Origin: Acidobacteriaceae bacterium
GTDB lineage: Bacteria; Acidobacteriota; Terriglobia; Terriglobales; Acidobacteriaceae
DNA: 12,454 nt
Reading direction: 5' to 3'
Assembly (NCBI GenBank): GCA_003162495.1
Contig: PMOF01000060.1
Coordinates: forward strand, 2,727 to 15,180
A program made the translations under genes and the position numbers. The notes beneath the pieces are model-generated. The model made no database searches. It saw only the letters and a program-made list of their open reading frames with translations, and was not told the DNA's origin. Shown in pieces: positions 1-7,304 of this stretch (within the stretch, counting starts at the first letter, position 1; every line of letters starts with the position of its first letter).

Positions 1-1342
1 CGGCCGAGGCCACCGAGGCTTCGAGCTCTGCCCAGCTCACGTGGTGGGAGCAGGAACAGGTCACCAGCAGGCCCCCGGGGCGCATCATCTTAAGAGCGCG
101 CAGGTTCAATTCTTTGTATCCGCGCAAGGCTCCCTCGACAGCTCGCTTGCTTTTCGCGAAAGCGGGCGGATCGAGAACGATGGTGTCAAAGATCTGGACG
201 GCGTCCGACCAATCGCGCAGGATTTGAAACGCGTCCGCCTCCACCCAATCCACCTGCGCCGTGAGTTGGGCGCGATTGGCTTCCAGGTTTCGCTCCGCCA
301 CCTCGAGCGAGGCGCGAGAGGCATCGATGCCCGTGACCTGGCGGCAGACCTGGGCCAGGTGCAAGGCGAAGCCGCCCTGATAGCAGCACACATCGAGCGC
401 CCGCCCGGTCGCGCCCAGCTTTTGCGCCCATTGCTGGGCTGCGGCGTAGTTTGCCTGTTGGTCAAGAAAAGCGCCCGTCTTTTGTCCGGCATTGGCGTCG
501 TAGTGAAACACAAGTCCGTTAAGCCGGAATTGAGTGCGGGTGGCCGGCTTGGCGGTATCGCTCACAAACAGTGGCTCGGCACTGGGCGCTGCCAACTCCT
601 CCAGCTCGCGCATCCGCGGGTCGGGGCGTTCCAAAATGGCCGCCGGAGCCAGCTCCTCGCGAAGCACGCGCACACATGTCTCCCGCACTGCGGGCGAATC
701 CAATCCCTTGGCAAGCAGTTGGAGAATGACCAGGTCGGCGTATTTATCCACCACCACGCCGGGCAATTCATCGGCCTCGCTGAAACATAACCTGCAGGAG
801 TCGGTTTTGCCGCTCAGCAGCGGTTTGCGCCGGGCAATCGCTCGTCGCAGCCGCGCTGCCATCAATTCCAGCCACGCGGGCTCATCGATCGACTCGCGCG
901 AGACCATGCGCAACGCAATTTGCGAAGATGGGCTGTACAGCGCAGTGCCCAGCAGAATGCCACGCTGGTCGGCCACCGGCAGCAACGCGGGCGGAGTTGC
1001 GACCCCTTCATCTGCTAGTTCAATCGACTCAATGTCGGAGGCATAGACCCACAGATAGCCGCTGCGCAGCCGGTCGGCGGCGCGGCGGTTGATCAGCGCC
1101 CCGGGGCTGCGGAGCGGCGATGCGGCCGGTTGCGATCGGGTCGGTTCAGGTCTGGTTTTCTCAGGTCGGGGGACTTTGCCTGCCGGAGACATGCGGGGTT
1201 TCGAATCGCGCCCTTCACGCCGCTGGGTCGCCGCAGGCTTCTCGTGATTCCGCGCAAAAGGCGACGCCGGCCGCTTTGCCGTTACCGGCGTCTGCAGGTG
1301 CGTTTCAGGGTTTCTAGCAGGTCGCGGTTTGCGCGGCTTCAT
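1..1342 (-). CDS. rlmI: RlmI-like 23S rRNA (cytosine-C5) methyltransferase, 3' end cut off by window edge
   Basis: Reading the minus strand from ATG at 1342 gives 447 codons with no stop before the window edge, so the C-terminus (roughly 35-45 residues by comparison with E. coli RlmI) is missing. The family uses S-adenosylmethionine to methylate C5 of a 23S rRNA cytosine (position 1962 in E. coli). Visible domains: a PUA-like RNA-binding domain from about residue 82 (ALINRRAADRL, then YSPSSQIALR), a KTGAFLDQ motif in the linker, SAM motif I DVCCYQGGFALHLA at 317, DPPAFAKSK at 391, and TCSCS at 428-432 carrying the catalytic cysteine (Cys431 by family analogy). Residues 1-80 are an extra Pro/Arg/Lys/Thr-rich, probably disordered tail absent from E. 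coli RlmI. The start is supported by AGGGAG about 6 nt upstream; a second in-frame ATG at 1192 (Met51) would still keep the PUA domain. The gene is divergent from rel. Family assignment is firm; the exact target base is inferred. Confidence 0.9.
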   Translation of the reverse strand, partial: MKPRKPRPARNPETHLQTPVTAKRPASPFARNHEKPAATQRREGRDSKPRMSPAGKVPRPEKTRPEPTRSQPAASPLRSPGALINRRAADRLRSGYLWVYASDIESIELADEGVATPPALLPVADQRGILLGTALYSPSSQIALRMVSRESIDEPAWLELMAARLRRAIARRKPLLSGKTDSCRLCFSEADELPGVVVDKYADLVILQLLAKGLDSPAVRETCVRVLREELAPAAILERPDPRMRELEELAAPSAEPLFVSDTAKPATRTQFRLNGLVFHYDANAGQKTGAFLDQQANYAAAQQWAQKLGATGRALDVCCYQGGFALHLAQVCRQVTGIDASRASLEVAERNLEANRAQLTAQVDWVEADAFQILRDWSDAVQIFDTIVLDPPAFAKSKRAVEGALRGYKELNLRALKMMRPGGLLVTCSCSHHVSWAELEASVASA

Positions 1343-1557
1343 CTTGGGCTCCCTTGACCGGGAGCAAATGGGCCGCCGGCCCCTGCTTGGCTTGAATGGC
1401 TTTGAGTTAGGAGCTCAAATTGCTGATTCTGACCATTCTTTCCAGCGTGTCAACAGCCTTCATCTTACCAAGTTTCTAAGGTGTCAAATCCACCTGTCGG
1501 CCCCGCTCAGTTCCCAGAGTAAGCCTGCGCTTTCTATCTCATGGAACCATTGCGGCC

Positions 1558-1563
1558 TATAAT
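1558..1563 (+). promoter_or_regulatory. Consensus -10 box (TATAAT) directly before rel
   Basis: TATAAT matches the sigma-70 -10 consensus at all six positions and ends 5 nt before the rel ATG at 1569. Transcription from it would begin at about 1569-1571, at or just inside the start codon, so the message would be leaderless or nearly so. No recognisable -35 hexamer lies 16-19 bp upstream and no Shine-Dalgarno precedes the ATG. The rest of the 1343-1568 gap between the divergent rlmI and rel genes holds only a 6-bp inverted repeat (TTTGAG at 1401-1406, CTCAAA at 1414-1419). Confidence 0.45.
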
Positions 1564-1568
1564 GAAGC

Positions 1569-3899
1569 ATGGCGACTGTCCGGCAACCCATTCCGGCAGA
1601 TATTTCCACCGCGCCCCCGTCTCCTGCCGGGGAGCCGCAAGCGTCCGCGCGCGATCTGGAAATCGCCCAGCCCCTTCCCGCCCGCCAACTTCCAGTTGAC
1701 CAGCGTTTTGAAGCGATGCTCCTTCGGGTCCAGGCCAATCGCCCCAGCGAAGACGTCTCTCTGATCCGCAAGGCGTGGGAGTTCTGTGTCAGGCAACATG
1801 AGGGGCAGATGCGCGCCTCCGGCGAGCCGTACATCATCCATCCGCTGGAGGTGGCCGAGGTGCTGGCGGAGATGAAGCTGGACGCTACCGCCATCGCCGC
1901 CGGCCTGCTGCACGACTCGGTCGAGGATACGCCCGCAACGAATGAAGAGATCGAAGCCGGCTTTGGCGATCAGGTGGCGCACATCGTGGAGGGCGTCACC
2001 AAGATCGACAAAATTCAGTTTGCCAACCGCGAAGATCGCCAGGCTGAAAATGTGCGCAAGATGCTGCTGGCCATGGTCTCGGACGTGCGCGTGGTGCTGA
2101 TTAAACTGGCCGACCGCCTGCACAACATGCGCACTCTCGAGCACCTGCAGCCCGACCGGCAGGAAGCCATCGCTCGCGAGACTCAGGACATCTACGCCCC
2201 ACTCGCTCACCGGCTGGGCATGGGCAAGGTGCGCGGCGAGTTGGAAGATCTGGCCTTCCGTTACACCGACCCGGTGAGCTATGAGCAACTGTCGGCGGCC
2301 GTTGAAGCCCGGCGCGCAGAGGGCGAACAGTTTTTGCGCAGCGTTGAAGACACGCTGGTGGAGCAACTGCGCGAAAACAATATCGAGGCCCGCGTGGAGT
2401 GGCGTATCAAGCGGCTCTACTCCATTCACCAGAAGATCGAGCGCTCCAAGGTTTCTTTCGAACAGGTCTATGACCTGCTGGCGGTGCGCGTCATCACCCA
2501 GGACGTGGCCTCCTGTTACGCCGTATTCGGGCTGATTCACACGCTGTGGCGGCCGGTGCCGGGCCGCATCAAGGACTTTATCGCCATTCCCCGCGCCAAC
2601 CGTTACCAGTCGTTGCACACCACCGTGATGGGCGCCAGCGGCCACCAGTTCGAGGTGCAGATCCGCACCGAAGAGATGCACCGCATCGCCGAGGAGGGCA
2701 TTGCGGCCCACTGGAAGTACAAGTCCGGCAGCAGCTCGGTGACGGCTCGCGACGAGGAGCGGCTCAACTGGATTCGGCAACTGGTCGAGTGGCAAAAGGA
2801 GATGACGGACCCCAACGAATTCCTCTCCAGCCTGAAGATGGACCTGTATCCCGATGAGGTCTACACCTTCACGCCCAAAGGGAAGGTAGTGGTGGTTCCG
2901 GCAGACGCCACGCCGGTGGACTTTGCCTACACCATCCACACTGAGGTGGGCCACACCTGCGTGGGGGCCAAGGTAAACGGTCGCATGGTGCCGTTGCGCG
3001 CCAAGCTGCGCACCGGCGACATTGTCGAGATCGTGACCCAGAAAGACCACAAGCCCAGCCGCGACTGGCTCACGTTCGTCAAGAGTCCGCGGGCGCGCAA
3101 CAAGATCAAGCACTGGCTCAATGAAGATCAGCGCCGCCGGGCCGTCGAGATCGGCCGCAAGCTGCTGGAACGCGAGGCCAAAAAATTCAAGGTCCCGATG
3201 AGCCAGATGACTGACCAGGATCTGGGCCGCATTGCCAACGAGTATGGCGTCGCCACGGCCGCGGATCTGCTGGCCACGCTCGGCCAAGGCAAGCACTCCG
3301 CCCACCAGGTGCTCAACAAGCTGGCGCCGGGCTTTGCCAACCAGGGCGAAGCCGACGCCGCTACGGAAGCCAAGCCGCGCGGCGCCGAGTCCACCATGTC
3401 CGATGCGGTGCGCAAGCTGCACCTCACCGGATCGGACTCGCTGCAAGTCGAGGGACAGAACGATCTGCTGGTCTATCGTGCGCGCTGTTGCAACCCCATT
3501 CGCGGCGAAGAGATTATCGGTTACGTCACCCGCGGCAAAGGGGTGGCCGTGCACGCGCGCAGTTGCCCCAACGTGCAAAACCTGCTGTATGAAAGCGACC
3601 GCCGCATCGCCGTGGAGTGGGCCCGCGTGGGCGATCAATCCGATGGCCGGCCGCAGCGTTATCCGGTCAAGATTACGGTCTTCTGCGACGACCGCACCGG
3701 CATGTTGAAAGAAATGACCGCCGTGATCTCCGACGACAACACCAACATCCGCGGCGTTGAAATCCAGCGCGGAGAAAACAACGAAGCCATCGTCGAATTT
3801 ATTGTTGAAGCGGAAGACGTGCACCACCTGAACCGCATGGTCCTGGGCCTGCGCCGGGTAGCAGGCGTGCGCGCCGTGCAGCGGACGCAGAAGCTGTAA
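1569..3899 (+). CDS. rel: Bifunctional (p)ppGpp synthetase/hydrolase, Rel/SpoT family
   Basis: This cytosolic enzyme makes the alarmone (p)ppGpp from ATP and GTP/GDP and also degrades it, setting the stringent response. At 776 aa it has the full family length. Domains in order: HD hydrolase, with His91, His115-Asp116, Glu119-Asp120 and Asp182 (in LADRLHN) visible; synthetase, with Asp302 in YDLLAVR, R-I-K-D at 333-336, YQSLHTTV and the glutamate of EVQIRT at 362; TGS from about 429 (DEVYTFTPKG); a helical region; a zinc-finger-like domain with Cys640-Cys641 and Cys666; and a C-terminal ACT domain from about 697. The RxKD form of the synthetase loop is typical of bifunctional Rel rather than synthetase-only RelA (ExDD), and an intact HD motif agrees. 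The first about 50 residues are a variable Pro/Ala-rich tail. Met50 (1716) is the next possible start, but neither start has a clear ribosome site. No obvious terminator follows. Confidence 0.96.
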   Translation: MATVRQPIPADISTAPPSPAGEPQASARDLEIAQPLPARQLPVDQRFEAMLLRVQANRPSEDVSLIRKAWEFCVRQHEGQMRASGEPYIIHPLEVAEVLAEMKLDATAIAAGLLHDSVEDTPATNEEIEAGFGDQVAHIVEGVTKIDKIQFANREDRQAENVRKMLLAMVSDVRVVLIKLADRLHNMRTLEHLQPDRQEAIARETQDIYAPLAHRLGMGKVRGELEDLAFRYTDPVSYEQLSAAVEARRAEGEQFLRSVEDTLVEQLRENNIEARVEWRIKRLYSIHQKIERSKVSFEQVYDLLAVRVITQDVASCYAVFGLIHTLWRPVPGRIKDFIAIPRANRYQSLHTTVMGASGHQFEVQIRTEEMHRIAEEGIAAHWKYKSGSSSVTARDEERLNWIRQLVEWQKEMTDPNEFLSSLKMDLYPDEVYTFTPKGKVVVVPADATPVDFAYTIHTEVGHTCVGAKVNGRMVPLRAKLRTGDIVEIVTQKDHKPSRDWLTFVKSPRARNKIKHWLNEDQRRRAVEIGRKLLEREAKKFKVPMSQMTDQDLGRIANEYGVATAADLLATLGQGKHSAHQVLNKLAPGFANQGEADAATEAKPRGAESTMSDAVRKLHLTGSDSLQVEGQNDLLVYRARCCNPIRGEEIIGYVTRGKGVAVHARSCPNVQNLLYESDRRIAVEWARVGDQSDGRPQRYPVKITVFCDDRTGMLKEMTAVISDDNTNIRGVEIQRGENNEAIVEFIVEAEDVHHLNRMVLGLRRVAGVRAVQRTQKL

Positions 3900-4079
3900 G
3901 TCTGCGGCCGGCGCAAATCCAGCTTCCAAGAATTCAACTCGCGCGTACATTTCGGCCCGATGTTGCGCACGTTCCGCGCCGGATTCCCTCCTGAAAATTA
4001 AATGCCAAAGGTGCGCTAAACTGCACAGGCTAAAATCCTTTGCGGTGCTATGCTGCCTTGGGACATGACGGGTTGTGCG

Positions 4080-4092
4080 TTCTGCAGCAGAA
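4080..4092. promoter_or_regulatory. 13-bp palindrome upstream of the crp-like gene, possible operator
   Basis: TTCTGC and GCAGAA are perfect inverted arms around a single A, 78 bp before the start of the Crp/Fnr gene, in the 270-bp gap after rel. It does not match the classical Crp or Fnr site (TGTGA-N6-TCACA or TTGAT-N4-ATCAA). A regulatory role is inferred only from symmetry and position. No convincing -35/-10 pair was found in the gap. Confidence 0.25.
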
Positions 4093-4169
4093 TGGCAGAC
4101 CATCCTGGCCCCATACGGCTGCGATGAAGATTATGCATATCCAGGCCACACTCAGGGAAGGGCCGTTAG

Positions 4170-4913
4170 ATGGCCGGAGTAACTAAGAAGCCCTTTAATA
4201 CTGATATTTTGCTCGCAGCCAAAGGGCCGGGACGAAGCATCATCCACCACACGGCAAGACAGGTTTTCTATTCCCAGGGACGCCCGGCCGACTCTGTGTT
4301 CTATCTTCAGTCTGGCCGGGCCAAGCTCACCGTCATTTCCAAGAACGGCAAAGAAGCTACGGTTACCCTGCTCGCAGCAGGAGATTTCTTTGGCGAGGAG
4401 TCGCTGGCTGGAGGGGGAACGCTGCGAGCGGTCACGGCCACCGCCGTTACAGCCTGTGTGGTGTACAAGATCGCAAGGGAACAAATGCTCCGCGTCCTGC
4501 ACGAGGAACATGCGTTCTGCGACTCCTTTCTGAAGTTCATCGTGATACGGGGCATGCGAACCCAGGCTGATCTCATCGATCAGCTGTTCAACTCCAGCGA
4601 GAGACGTTTGGCGCGGACGCTCCTGATGATGGCGGAATATGGTGAACCGGGCAAGCCGGAGGCAAAGATTCCGGCGGTCACGCAGGGGACACTCGCGGAG
4701 ATTGTCGGGACAACCCGGTCACGCGTGAACTTCTTCATGAATCGCTTCAGGAAGCTCGGCTACATCGATTACAACGGCGGCATTCGGGTTCGCAAGTTGC
4801 TGCTCAAAGTCGTTTTGCACGACGAGTTACCCGAGGAAAATACAGCCCGGCCCAAGCTTCTTGACCCCCCGCCAAGTCGAACACGAAATGCCAAGCGAGC
4901 GAAGATCGTGTGA
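4170..4913 (+). CDS. Crp/Fnr family transcriptional regulator
   Basis: A 247-aa DNA-binding regulator with the Crp layout: an N-terminal cyclic-nucleotide-type beta-roll (about 20-110), a long dimerisation helix (about 111-150) and a C-terminal winged HTH (about 168-210). The phosphate-binding cassette is recognisable as FFGEESL at 73-79 followed by Arg86. This keeps the Gly-Glu and Arg that contact a cyclic nucleotide in Crp, so ligand binding is plausible; the ligand cannot be told from sequence. The recognition region TQGTLAEIVGTTRSRVNFF at 171-189 and the LFNSSERRLAR linker helix are typical of a Crp subgroup common in Acidobacteriota. There is no N-terminal Cys cluster, so an Fnr-type iron-sulfur sensor is unlikely. 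The ATG has a good purine-rich ribosome site (AGGGAAGG) about 8 nt upstream. A Pro/Arg/Lys-rich tail (about 218-247) follows the HTH. The gene stands alone, ended by its own terminator; its regulon is unknown. Confidence 0.92.
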   Translation: MAGVTKKPFNTDILLAAKGPGRSIIHHTARQVFYSQGRPADSVFYLQSGRAKLTVISKNGKEATVTLLAAGDFFGEESLAGGGTLRAVTATAVTACVVYKIAREQMLRVLHEEHAFCDSFLKFIVIRGMRTQADLIDQLFNSSERRLARTLLMMAEYGEPGKPEAKIPAVTQGTLAEIVGTTRSRVNFFMNRFRKLGYIDYNGGIRVRKLLLKVVLHDELPEENTARPKLLDPPPSRTRNAKRAKIV

Positions 4914-4937
4914 GCGGCGCCGGTGCCGCTTTTATTT
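4913..4937 (+). terminator. Intrinsic terminator overlapping the crp-like stop codon
   Basis: AGCGGC (4913-4918) pairs with GCCGCT (4925-4930) around a 6-nt loop and runs into TTTATTT (4931-4937). The stem begins at the last base of the TGA stop codon. It separates the Crp-like unit from the next gene. It also argues against the upstream GTG (4923) as start of that gene, because that codon would lie inside the hairpin. Confidence 0.6.
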
Positions 4938-4976
4938 GCTAGTCCGCTTTGTGTCGCCGGGCATTACCATAAATCC

Positions 4977-5954
4977 ATGACCGAACGATTCCAAGATCTA
5001 GACGCGATTCTGCAAGGAGTGCGCGTGCTCGATGGCGGAATGGCCTCGGAGCTTGAATATCGGGGCGCGCGGATCGATGGCCCGCTGTGGTCGGCGCATG
5101 TTTTGGAGGTTGCGCCGGAAAAAGTGCGCGCCGTGCATCGCGCTTACATCGAGGCGGGCGCAGAGTGCATTCTCACGGCGAGCTACCAGGTTTCGCGCAT
5201 GGGCTATGCGGAGATTGGCTTGAGCGCCGAGCGCGCCGACGCAGCGTTATTGCGCGCAGTGGAGTTGGCGCGGAGGGCGGCGGCGGAGTTTCCTGAGCGG
5301 CGCGTGGTAGTAGCTGCTTCGCTGGGTCCGTATGGAGCGGCGCTGCACAATGGCGCCGAATATCACGGCAACTATGGTTGCAGCTTTGGTGAGCTGGTCG
5401 AGTTTCACAGCGAGCGCATTCGCGTGCTGGCCGAAGCTGCCGATTTGAAATCGCCCGATTTGCTGGCTTTTGAAACGCTGCCGTCGCTTGAGGAAGCCGA
5501 GGCTATCGGCGAAGCGCTTGCTCCCTGGCCGGATGTGGCGGCCTGGTTCTGCTTCACCTGCAAAGACGCGCAGCATGTGGCCCACGGCGAGCTGCTCAGC
5601 GAATGCGCCGCGGCGGTCGCCCGCTTTCCGCAGACCGTTGCAGTGGGAGTGAATTGCACGCAGCCTGCGCTCATGCCGGCGCTGATCGGAGAACTGCGCG
5701 GGGCCACCGGCAAGCCCATCGTGGTTTATCCAAACTCCGGCGAAGGATGGGACGCCGCATCGCGGCAATGGACTGGCAGCGGCGATTCCATGAGTTTCGC
5801 GGCGCAGGCGGAGAAATGGTTTGCTGCCGGGGCGCAGATTGTCGGCGGCTGCTGCAGGACCAGGCCCGCGCACATCCGCCAGGTCGCGCAGGCGGCAACT
5901 CTGTTCCCACCCTTCGCAAAAAGCGCGAAGGATGGGGCACCCAAACTGCTGTAA
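4977..5954 (+). CDS. mmuM: Homocysteine S-methyltransferase (zinc, MmuM type)
   Basis: A 325-aa cytosolic enzyme that moves a methyl group to homocysteine to form methionine, using S-methylmethionine or S-adenosylmethionine as donor in characterised MmuM proteins. The zinc-binding cysteines are all present: Cys227 in GVNCTQP and Cys292-Cys293 in VGGCCRTRPAHI. The N-terminal LDGGMASELEYRG and the ILTASYQVS segment (TIM-barrel start) are also typical. The length is close to the E. coli enzyme, with no B12 or folate domain, so it is not MetH. I chose ATG at 4977 because the family begins there. The longer GTG start at 4923 adds 18 unconserved residues and sits inside the upstream terminator stem. 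Neither start has a Shine-Dalgarno; a weak -10-like TACCAT ends 6 nt before the ATG. It converges on the acyl-CoA dehydrogenase with 13 nt between stop codons. The methyl donor is not determinable from sequence. Confidence 0.88.
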   Translation: MTERFQDLDAILQGVRVLDGGMASELEYRGARIDGPLWSAHVLEVAPEKVRAVHRAYIEAGAECILTASYQVSRMGYAEIGLSAERADAALLRAVELARRAAAEFPERRVVVAASLGPYGAALHNGAEYHGNYGCSFGELVEFHSERIRVLAEAADLKSPDLLAFETLPSLEEAEAIGEALAPWPDVAAWFCFTCKDAQHVAHGELLSECAAAVARFPQTVAVGVNCTQPALMPALIGELRGATGKPIVVYPNSGEGWDAASRQWTGSGDSMSFAAQAEKWFAAGAQIVGGCCRTRPAHIRQVAQAATLFPPFAKSAKDGAPKLL

Positions 5955-5967
5955 CAGCGAATGCTCT

Positions 5968-7134
5968 CTAGCGCCCCAGCACCTGCTTGGCGATGGTGGC
6001 AAGTTGCATGTTCGACGTGCCCTCGTAAATCTTGCCGACCTTGGCGTCGCGGTAGTATTTTTCCGCCGGATAATCCCGCACAAAGCCGTTGCCGCCGAAG
6101 ACCTCCACGCACTGGCTGGCCACGCGCTCGGCCACCATCGATGCTAAATATTTGGTCATGGCGGCTTCGCGCACATATGGCTGGCCAGCATCCTTGAGTC
6201 GCGCCGCGTTGTAGACCATCAGCTTCGCCGCCTCAATGTCCGTCGCCATCTCGGCCAGCGTAAACTGCACCGCTTGAAATTCCGCGATGGGCTTGCCAAA
6301 CTGGCGGCGTTCGCGCGCGTAGCGGGCCGCGTGCCCCCACGCACCCTCGGCCAGGCCCAGCATCTGCGCGCCAATGCCGATGCGGCCCTCGTTGAGCGTC
6401 TCGATGGCGATTTTGTAGCCCTTGCCCAGCTCGCCCAGCAGATTTTCCTGCGGAATTTCGCAGCCGTCAAAAATCAGCTCACAGGTGCTGCTGGCGCGAA
6501 TGCCCAGCTTGTCTTCCTTGCGGCCCACGGTGAATCCAGCCGTTCCCTTTTCGACCAGGAAGGCGGTAATGCCGCGATAGCCGGCGGCCGGATCAAGCGT
6601 GGCAAAGACGATAAAAAGCCCGGCCTCACGGGCGTTTGATATCCAAAGCTTGCGGCCATTCAACCGGAAGCCACCTGCAAAAGTCTCCGCACGGGTTTGC
6701 AAAGCAAACGCATCCGACCCGGAGCCGGCCTCGCTCAAGGCATAAGCGCCCACCGTTCCGGCGGCCAGTTTCGGCAGCCAATCTTGCTGCTGCGCCTGCG
6801 TGGCCCAGCGCCGCAGCGCGTTGATCACCAGGGTATTGTGCACGTCCACCAGCACGGCCACTGCCGGGTCTACGGTGGAGATGGCTTCAATGGCCAGCAC
6901 CGCGTCAAAAAAGCTGCCGCCCGCGCCTCCCTGCTCTTCCGGAACCTCAATGCCCATTAGCCCCAGGCCGGTCAGTTGCGCCACCAGGCCGGCGACAAAT
7001 TGCTGTTCATCGTCCATGGCGCGCACCTGCGGCGCGATGGTCTCCTCGGCAAACTGCCGCACCGTGGTGTAGAAGAGATTCTCCTCTTCAGAGAGCTGAG
7101 TGAGCGGCGTGCTGTTGTGCGTTGAGTGAATCAA
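5968..7134 (-). CDS. Acyl-CoA dehydrogenase, short/branched-chain type
   Basis: A 388-aa FAD enzyme that introduces the alpha-beta double bond into acyl-CoA and passes electrons to ETF. Both family signatures are present: SEAGSGSD at 134-141 within the first, and [20 protein letters not shown] at 344-363. The catalytic base is Glu371 in IYEGTSNMQ, the position used by short-chain and short/branched-chain enzymes; isovaleryl- and long-chain enzymes use another site. Internal segments such as [23 protein letters not shown] and [16 protein letters not shown] closely resemble mammalian ACADSB (2-methylbutyryl-CoA dehydrogenase) as I recall it. A role in isoleucine/branched or short-chain acyl-CoA breakdown is therefore likely, but substrate is inferred. 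The start is TTG at 7134: no ATG precedes conserved N-terminal sequence, and GGAGGCAGG lies 7-11 nt upstream. No pathway partner genes (thiolase, enoyl-CoA hydratase, ETF) are adjacent. Confidence 0.94.
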   Translation of the reverse strand: MIHSTHNSTPLTQLSEEENLFYTTVRQFAEETIAPQVRAMDDEQQFVAGLVAQLTGLGLMGIEVPEEQGGAGGSFFDAVLAIEAISTVDPAVAVLVDVHNTLVINALRRWATQAQQQDWLPKLAAGTVGAYALSEAGSGSDAFALQTRAETFAGGFRLNGRKLWISNAREAGLFIVFATLDPAAGYRGITAFLVEKGTAGFTVGRKEDKLGIRASSTCELIFDGCEIPQENLLGELGKGYKIAIETLNEGRIGIGAQMLGLAEGAWGHAARYARERRQFGKPIAEFQAVQFTLAEMATDIEAAKLMVYNAARLKDAGQPYVREAAMTKYLASMVAERVASQCVEVFGGNGFVRDYPAEKYYRDAKVGKIYEGTSNMQLATIAKQVLGR

Positions 7135-7251
7135 AAGAAAACCTGCCTCCGGCCTCGGAGTGTATCAAAACCGGCCACCGGCGAACACTCATCCGCTTTT
7201 CGGCGGCGAAGCCAGAGGGAATTGCAGCGCAAATGCGAGGGAGGGATTGAC

Positions 7252-7293
7252 TCAAAAAGAAAGGGGCGGACACTCGGAGATGTCCGCCCCTTT
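7252..7293 (-). terminator. Strong intrinsic terminator of the S53 peptidase gene
   Basis: A perfect 13-bp inverted repeat (arms 7260-7272 and 7281-7293, GC-rich, 8-nt loop) is followed on the minus strand by the T-rich run TTTCTTTTT. It begins 11 nt after the TAA of the S53 peptidase gene. The outer CTCAAA (7251-7256) can alternatively pair with TTTGAG (7291-7296). It separates the peptidase from the acyl-CoA dehydrogenase gene downstream. The remaining gap (7135-7251) shows nothing else clear. Confidence 0.85.
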
Positions 7294-7304
7294 GAGTTCA
7301 GCGG

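Noticed and set aside
744..752. TTATCCACC, a single-mismatch DnaA-box match
   Set aside because: Isolated, inside the RlmI coding region; expected by chance in a window of this size.
41..790. 249-codon plus-strand frame at the left edge
   Set aside because: The opposite strand in another frame gives a complete series of RlmI motifs through the same DNA; this frame shows none.
1557..4103. 848-codon open frame on the minus strand opposite rel
   Set aside because: It is an antisense shadow of a fully recognisable rel gene. The protein is a His/Ala/Val/Gln-rich composition with no domain, as expected from reading GC-rich codons backwards.
5247..6083. 278-codon minus-strand frame across the methyltransferase 3' half
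   Set aside because: It overlaps two well-supported genes, including the zinc-site codons, and has no recognisable domain.
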